Of a DNA stretch of 64,000 bases, positions 59,553 to 64,000 are shown piece after piece (positions within the stretch are counted from its first letter, which is position 1; each line of letters begins with the position of its first letter). The DNA lies in the NCBI GenBank assembly GCA_002364005.1, contig DEXG01000039.1, positions 160,021 through 224,020 on the forward strand. Direction: 5' to 3'. The stretch comes from Phycisphaerales bacterium UBA3190. GTDB taxonomy: Bacteria > Planctomycetota > Phycisphaerae > Phycisphaerales > UBA1924. The notes below the pieces were generated by a model. It was given only the letters and a program-made list of their open reading frames with translations. It had not been told where the DNA came from and made no database searches. The position numbers and the translations under genes are program-made.

Positions 59553-60947
59553 TCAAGGGCACCCGGTATTGAACGCGGTGAGAAACACCGAGATATCGAA
59601 AAAGTTGTACATCCCATCGCCGTTGAAATCCCCGGCCGGTGCTTGTGATTGATACGCGATCAGGAATGCGGACACATCAAAGAAGTTCAGCGCCCCATCT
59701 CCGTTGAGATCCGCGGGGCAAGTGGCTTCTTCAATGTTGAAGACATACGCGGCTCCCCCGTTGGGAAATGACACGTTATCGTCGGGTGCGCCCGCGATCA
59801 CATCGCCGTTGTCATCGATCGTGACCGTCGAGCCGAGGAATGCATCTCCGTTCCCATCGCTTGCGACATACTTCCCGTTGGAGACCAGCGAGCCCGCCGC
59901 GTCCAGTTCGTAAACATACACGGCCCCAGCATCAATGGAGGTCTCATCGCGATGCCAGGCACCGACCGCGACGCGATACCCGTCGAGCGTCGGCGCAATA
60001 TCGAGGGCATGCCCAAACTCATCACCAGACATGCCGTCGGGTGCGATGAGTTTCTGCACCATGACCGGTGAGGCAGGCGTTGACAAGTCGTAGATGTAGA
60101 CAGATCCAGATGCAGAACCGTTATCCCCATCGCCGACCGCACCAACTGCAGCAAACGAACCAGTGAGGGAGACGGAAAAACCAAACTGGTCGGTAGACGA
60201 ACCATCTGCGGGGAATAATCGTGCGATCTGATCGCCGCTGGCTCGATCGAAGAGGTACGCGACGCCCGAGTTAGCACCGAGCTCGGCTTCGCGTCTCGCG
60301 CCGACCAGAATCAACTCGCCGCTTATGGAAACCGAGTTGCCAAAGAGCGAGTTATTCGCCGGGACCGTCGGCTGCAGGATATGTATAAGGCTTCCATCGG
60401 TGGCATCAAGAACAAACGCACGCCCCGTCACCGATCCGTTTGAGTTGTTTAATGTGGCGCCAACCACGATGGTGTTCTCATCGATGTCGACAGCCGTGCC
60501 ATACAGCCCGCCGCTCAGTTTTTCGGGATCCAATGCTTTATAGAGCAGGTCGCCCGTGTTTGCGTCGAACACATAGATCGCTCCGGCATTAATCCCGTTT
60601 TCACGATCTCGATCCTTGCCGACCACCGCGCGAGGCGGTGTCGAGTCCATGTTGAGCGCGACGGCAATGCCGAAGCTTCCGCCACCAGTATTGTCCGCGG
60701 TGACAAGTTTTCGTACCTGCATGCCGTTTGATGTATGAAACAGATACGCGGCTCCGTCATTTAGCGTCGGATCATCGTGCAGCCGAGCACCGATGAGGAC
60801 CGTGCCGTTACTCGCCGAGACCGAGGTGCCAAAGTGGTCGCTCTGCGCAAGATCGTCGGGCGTCAGCTTGTGGGCTTCGTCGTTCGACCCCGCGCTCGCT
60901 GAGCCAGCGAGCGCAACGGATAGGAGAAATATCTTCGCATTAAACAT
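59553..60947 (-). CDS. Secreted FG-GAP repeat protein with GC-type dockerin tail
   Basis: 464 residues. The start ATG 60947 has GAGGG upstream; signal peptide KIFLLSVALAGSASAG. Six to seven FG-GAP-like blades (DHFGTSVSASNGTVLIGARL, GGLYGTAVDIDENTIVVGAT, DQFGFSVSLTGSFAAVGAVG). The tail begins CPADLNGDGALNFFDVSAFL, continues GDFNGDGMYNFFDISVFLTA and ends GCP. It is a smaller relative of the 9512 protein. The gene lies 104 bases downstream of the intact pfkB-type gene and 48 bases before an orphan pfkB 3' end, so it appears to be a single-gene insertion at that gene's end. Confidence 0.88.
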   Translation of the reverse strand: MFNAKIFLLSVALAGSASAGSNDEAHKLTPDDLAQSDHFGTSVSASNGTVLIGARLHDDPTLNDGAAYLFHTSNGMQVRKLVTADNTGGGSFGIAVALNMDSTPPRAVVGKDRDRENGINAGAIYVFDANTGDLLYKALDPEKLSGGLYGTAVDIDENTIVVGATLNNSNGSVTGRAFVLDATDGSLIHILQPTVPANNSLFGNSVSISGELILVGARREAELGANSGVAYLFDRASGDQIARLFPADGSSTDQFGFSVSLTGSFAAVGAVGDGDNGSASGSVYIYDLSTPASPVMVQKLIAPDGMSGDEFGHALDIAPTLDGYRVAVGAWHRDETSIDAGAVYVYELDAAGSLVSNGKYVASDGNGDAFLGSTVTIDDNGDVIAGAPDDNVSFPNGGAAYVFNIEEATCPADLNGDGALNFFDVSAFLIAYQSQAPAGDFNGDGMYNFFDISVFLTAFNTGCP

Positions 60948-61051
60948 GTGTTCCCTCTCTGTTGAATACAGAAGAGGAGACTGTACACGAATAGCGTCGC
61001 ACACTTTGTGCGATAGATAGAATGCGATGAAAAAGAAGCTCAATTGTGCGC

Positions 61052-62272
61052 TCAGTGCATCTCCGGCACCGGCAGATCACGCAAAAACTCGATCAGCCGC
61101 TTGCGATCCGGGCTCGCCGCGTCACGCACATATGCGCCCGCAACGCCGCACGCCGCCGCGAGGGCTTCACCCAATCCCAGACCCGCGATCTGTGCGAAGC
61201 TGAAGCCGCCACCGAAGTGATCGCCCGCGCCCGTCGAGATGCGTGGGCGTCGGGTGTAGGGCCCCGTGAACCAGTGCGATTCGCCCGCGGCGTTGGCTCC
61301 GCCGGCGCCGGTGTGCTGATGGATCACCACGCAGTCGAGCTCGAGCTTGGCCCGGATCAGTTCGGCTGCTTCTGGCACCATCTCTGAGAGTGTCCGGTTG
61401 TGGTCGTCGTCAAATGCCTCAACACCGATCACACGGCCCACGCGCCCGCTCTCGGCGAGGTTGAGCCCAAGTGTCACGGGCATGAACTGCTGCAAGGCGC
61501 TGATCTTGTCCATTGCGCGAACGATGTCCTCGTCGGTGCGCTTCGCCGGGTCGCTCAGGTCAATGAAGATGCGTCGTTCGCGATCGTTCGTGAGCTTGGG
61601 GAACACATCGCTGCACAGCCCCTCCCAGATCCCCTCGACGCCGCCGACGAGTGTCCAGTTCACGACCGAGATCAGTCGCACCTCGTTGATGGTCTCGATG
61701 AGCTTCTCGAGCCCGACGACTTCCTTGATCCGATCCCAGGTCACCCGCTGCACGCTCTCGGGCTTGCCGAGCATGATCTTGCCGTCCTCGAACTCGAGCG
61801 CATCGGTCCGGCCGGGCGGGCACAGCGGGATCACCGAATCGCACTTGTCCACGAACGGCTGGTAGATCGGATCGACCTTGTTCCAATCATCCTCGGTGGA
61901 GACGGCACCGACAAAGGTGACCGGTGCTCCCAAGGCGCCCATCGCGCTGCTGAGCAGTGGGCCATTGCCCCCATACCGGGTGTCGGTGACGACCAACTCG
62001 ATATTCGCCGAGCGATTCGCGGCCGCGCCACACCGAGCCGCAAACTCCGGGATCGTGCGGATGCGTTTGTAGTCATCCTGCTTCATCGAGTGACGCTGGT
62101 CGACGACATGGATGATCGAATCCACAAAGCCGTCGAACCCGACGAGCGACCGGAGTGTTAAAGTGGTCTCCGGGCAGATTGATTCGAGCGCATCAGCCGC
62201 GCGTTGCGCGAGCGAAGTGCGAGTAACTGTTTCGTCCGCCGGGACGCCGGCTGGGCTGTGAACTGGATTCAT
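61052..62272 (-). CDS. PfkB family carbohydrate kinase
   Basis: 406 residues of ribokinase-like fold. N-terminal substrate region SLVGFDGFVDSIIHVVDQRH; TRYGGNGPLLSSAMGALGAP; VTFVGAVSTEDDWNKVDPIY; the C-terminal ATP/anion-hole motif ISTGAGDHFGGGFSF contains the catalytic Asp of GAGD. Longer than typical ribokinases (300), like planctomycetal PfkB relatives; the sugar is unknown. The start ATG 62272 is chosen; the upstream frame has no sense. It diverges from rdgB. A second copy of its last 30 or so codons lies 1.6 kb away at 59409-59505. Confidence 0.9.
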   Translation of the reverse strand: MNPVHSPAGVPADETVTRTSLAQRAADALESICPETTLTLRSLVGFDGFVDSIIHVVDQRHSMKQDDYKRIRTIPEFAARCGAAANRSANIELVVTDTRYGGNGPLLSSAMGALGAPVTFVGAVSTEDDWNKVDPIYQPFVDKCDSVIPLCPPGRTDALEFEDGKIMLGKPESVQRVTWDRIKEVVGLEKLIETINEVRLISVVNWTLVGGVEGIWEGLCSDVFPKLTNDRERRIFIDLSDPAKRTDEDIVRAMDKISALQQFMPVTLGLNLAESGRVGRVIGVEAFDDDHNRTLSEMVPEAAELIRAKLELDCVVIHQHTGAGGANAAGESHWFTGPYTRRPRISTGAGDHFGGGFSFAQIAGLGLGEALAAACGVAGAYVRDAASPDRKRLIEFLRDLPVPEMH

Positions 62273-62354
62273 CAAAGCGCTATCCTCACGGAAGTTCTTT
62301 CGCCAAGGGGTGATAGCATAGCATAAACCCCCTCTATCGGTCGAAGGAATCCGC

Positions 62355-63011
62355 ATGCACAGAATCGTTTTCGCATCCCAGAACCCCGGCAAGATCCGCG
62401 AGCTCCAAGCCCTCACAGCCGATCAAGACATCGAAATTATCGGACTCAACGACCTGGGAAGGGCCTTTGCAGAGCCAATCGAGGATGGCGAAACATTTCT
62501 GGAAAATGCCACCATCAAGGCCGTCCAGTACGCGAAAGAGACCGGTTTGCATTGCCTCGCCGACGACTCGGGGCTGATCGTTGATGCACTCGATGGCAGG
62601 CCCGGCGTCATCTCTTCACACTTCGCATTCGACGGCAACACCGAGGGCGAAGCCGCCGGGCTGAGCCGACAGGAACGCGACGATCGCAACAACGCCCGCC
62701 TGATGCATGACCTAGAAGGTGTTGCTGATGCTGACCGGACCGCCCGATTCACCTGCACGATGGTCCTGGCCAGCCCCGACGGGCAGGTCCTCGCACACAC
62801 CCAAGGCGATTTCGAGGGACGCATCGGCCAGCCCGGCGATGTCCCCCGTGGCGACCACGGCTTCGGCTACGACCCGCTCTTCCTCGTCGCCCCCGACTAC
62901 ACCCGCGCCAGCGCCGAGCTCGCACCGGAAGAGAAGAACAGCATGTCCCACCGGGCCAAAGCGGTGGGGGCGATGATGCAGAAGCTCGCATCAGTTTTCA
63001 ATGATTCATGA
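62355..63011 (+). CDS. rdgB: XTP/dITP diphosphatase (RdgB/HAM1 family)
   Basis: Removes non-canonical purine nucleoside triphosphates (XTP, dITP, ITP) to prevent mutagenesis; 218 residues. Motifs: IVFASQNPGKIRELQAL at the start, ETFLENATIKAVQYAKETG, LADDSGLIVDALDGRPGVIS (catalytic acidic motif), GFGYDPLFLVAPDYTRASAE and EEKNSMSHRAKAVGAMMQKL. GAAGGA stands 6 nt before ATG 62355. It is followed 30 bases later by mqnE with its own -10-like box. Confidence 0.95.
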   Translation: MHRIVFASQNPGKIRELQALTADQDIEIIGLNDLGRAFAEPIEDGETFLENATIKAVQYAKETGLHCLADDSGLIVDALDGRPGVISSHFAFDGNTEGEAAGLSRQERDDRNNARLMHDLEGVADADRTARFTCTMVLASPDGQVLAHTQGDFEGRIGQPGDVPRGDHGFGYDPLFLVAPDYTRASAELAPEEKNSMSHRAKAVGAMMQKLASVFNDS

Positions 63012-63030
63012 AAGTTGAATCGCGCCACGC

Positions 63031-63036
63031 TACAAT
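63031..63036 (+). promoter_or_regulatory. Putative -10 box, leaderless start of mqnE
   Basis: TACAAT ends 5 nt before ATG 63042 in the 30-base gap after rdgB. No Shine-Dalgarno is present and no well-spaced -35 was found. Confidence 0.4.
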
Positions 63037-63041
63037 CGGGC

Positions 63042-64000
63042 ATGACGACGATCGACGCCCCAAGCGTGCTCCCCGAGCCCATAAGCAGCGGCAACTTCGA
63101 CCCGCGCCTTGAGCCCATCCGCGACAAGGTCCTCGCGGGCCAGCGCCTCTCCCTCGATGACGGCGCGGTGCTCTACGACACACCCGACATCTGGGGCGTG
63201 CTCGATCTGGCCAAGCTCGTCCGCGACCGCATGCACCCGGGCGTGGCGTACTACAACATCAACCGCCACCTCAACTACTCGAATGTGTGCGCGCTCTCCT
63301 GCAAGTTCTGCGAGTTCTATCGCAAGAAGGGTCAGGACGGCGAGTACACCCGCGATCTGGAGTACATCCGCGAGCAGGGACGCAAAGCCGTCGAATCCGG
63401 CGCGACCGAGTTCCACATCGTCGGCGGTCTCAATCCCTACCTCCCCTTCGAGTACTACACCGACATGCTCAAGGCCCTGCGCGAGGTCGCCCCGCATGTG
63501 CACCTCAAGGCATTCACGGCCGTCGAGCTGGTGCACCTGGCCCGCATCGCCAAGGTCTACAAACGCGACGACACCAAAGCCGGCGTGCGCTGGGTGCTTG
63601 AGCGATTGAAGGACGCCGGGCTCGGGTCATTGCCCGGCGGCGGGGCCGAGGTCTTCGATGAACGCGTCCACAAGGAAGCATTCAAGACCAAAATCGGCGC
63701 CCACGAATGGCTCGATGTGCACCTCGTCGCCCACGAACTCGGGCTCAACTCCAACTGCACCATGCTCTACGGCCATGTCGACAAGATCGACGAGCGCATC
63801 CGCCACTTCGAGATCCTCCGCCGATCACAGGATCAGGCCCTGCAGCGTCTGGGCTACGAGGGGGACCCCGATGGCTACATCGCCGAGGGCATCCCAGAGT
63901 CGGCACCGTTCGATGCGCCCGTGATTACACTCAGCGGTGAGGGTGCAATCCTGCCGACACCCGGTGGTGTGGATCTCCAACGAGCCGCGACCGTGAGGGA
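63042..64000 (+). CDS. mqnE: Aminodeoxyfutalosine synthase, radical SAM (3' end off the window)
   Basis: Joins chorismate-derived 3-carboxyvinyloxybenzoate to SAM in the futalosine menaquinone pathway. 319 residues visible. The 4Fe-4S motif CALSCKFC (Cys83, 87, 90) is preceded by YYNINRHLNYSNV and followed by FYRKKGQDGEYTRDLEYIRE. Then ESGATEFHIVGGLNPYLPFE, LKAFTAVELVHLARIAKVYK, LGSLPGGGAEVFDERVHKEA and GLNSNCTMLYGHVDKIDERI, all typical of the MqnE/MqnC/CofH group and best matching MqnE. The frame is open at position 64000. It implies menaquinone-based respiration without the classical men genes. Confidence 0.92.
   Translation, partial: MTTIDAPSVLPEPISSGNFDPRLEPIRDKVLAGQRLSLDDGAVLYDTPDIWGVLDLAKLVRDRMHPGVAYYNINRHLNYSNVCALSCKFCEFYRKKGQDGEYTRDLEYIREQGRKAVESGATEFHIVGGLNPYLPFEYYTDMLKALREVAPHVHLKAFTAVELVHLARIAKVYKRDDTKAGVRWVLERLKDAGLGSLPGGGAEVFDERVHKEAFKTKIGAHEWLDVHLVAHELGLNSNCTMLYGHVDKIDERIRHFEILRRSQDQALQRLGYEGDPDGYIAEGIPESAPFDAPVITLSGEGAILPTPGGVDLQRAATVR

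Noticed and set aside
59544..59557. 14-bp palindrome CTTGATCGATCAAG over the stop of the FG-GAP gene
   Set aside because: GATC-rich palindromes are frequent by chance in this sequence; no T-run and no second copy that I saw.

Overview
The window looks like a chromosomal segment of a GC-rich Planctomycetota bacterium, most likely class Phycisphaerae. The evidence is several secreted proteins ending in the paired-cysteine 'CPADL...NFFDVSAFL...GCP' dockerin-like tail, VPLPA/PEP-CTERM-like sorting tails, an IF-3 whose N-terminus reads ARRRFYR, a prepilin-like protein with an RRAFTMIDL N-terminus, and many lipoproteins and DPP IV-type peptidases. Taxonomy is an inference from protein style; no rRNA is present. 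One tRNA, tRNA-Ala(UGC), is present. I saw no CRISPR array, insertion sequence, prophage or plasmid origin.

Layout. 0-9.4 kb: an ECF sigma/anti-sigma pair (minus strand, anti-sigma cut by the window edge), a prepilin-like protein, a secreted cyclophilin, an outer-membrane protein, tRNA-Ala, tRNA hydroxylase TrhO, a GAF/degenerate-GGDEF protein, fumarylacetoacetase and a methyltransferase. 9.5-23.7 kb: a block rich in secreted proteins (five dockerin-tailed or VPLPA-tailed genes plus a tandem pair of 800-residue VCBS proteins) interrupted by nnrD, tatD and lgt. 23.7-35.2 kb: housekeeping and membrane genes (uvrA, a TauE/SafE exporter, infC, a Ser/Thr kinase, an APC permease with a USP-like tail, HIT, YqaE, truncated globin). 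35.2-40.1 kb: ion homeostasis, with a K+ channel and a CPA2 antiporter (both with RCK domains) diverging from one short intergenic region, then an MscS channel. 40.1-47.2 kb: a LacI-type regulator divergent from an RND efflux pair, and a ChaN-like lipoprotein. 47.2-57.4 kb: NTF2-fold proteins, a sugar-nucleotide epimerase, a PLP enzyme, two large S9 peptidases and an AT-richer Fic gene. 57.4-59.4 kb: an AT-rich island with two lipoproteins. 59.5-64 kb: a dockerin-tailed FG-GAP protein, a PfkB kinase, RdgB and the start of MqnE, which implies menaquinone synthesis by the futalosine route.

The most unusual structure occurs twice. The minus-strand genes uvrA and pfkB are each followed, on the same strand, by one gene for a secreted tail-bearing protein and then by a second, orphan copy of their own 3' end (22471-22521 and 59409-59505). 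This looks like single-gene cassettes placed at gene 3' ends, with the displaced or duplicated end left behind. Other points: infC has no usable ATG and appears to start at ATC; the CPA2 antiporter has no usable ATG/GTG/TTG and appears to start at ATT; a perfect palindrome lies in frame inside uvrA; and several genes carry a -10-like box 5-7 nt before the start codon and no Shine-Dalgarno, suggesting leaderless transcripts.
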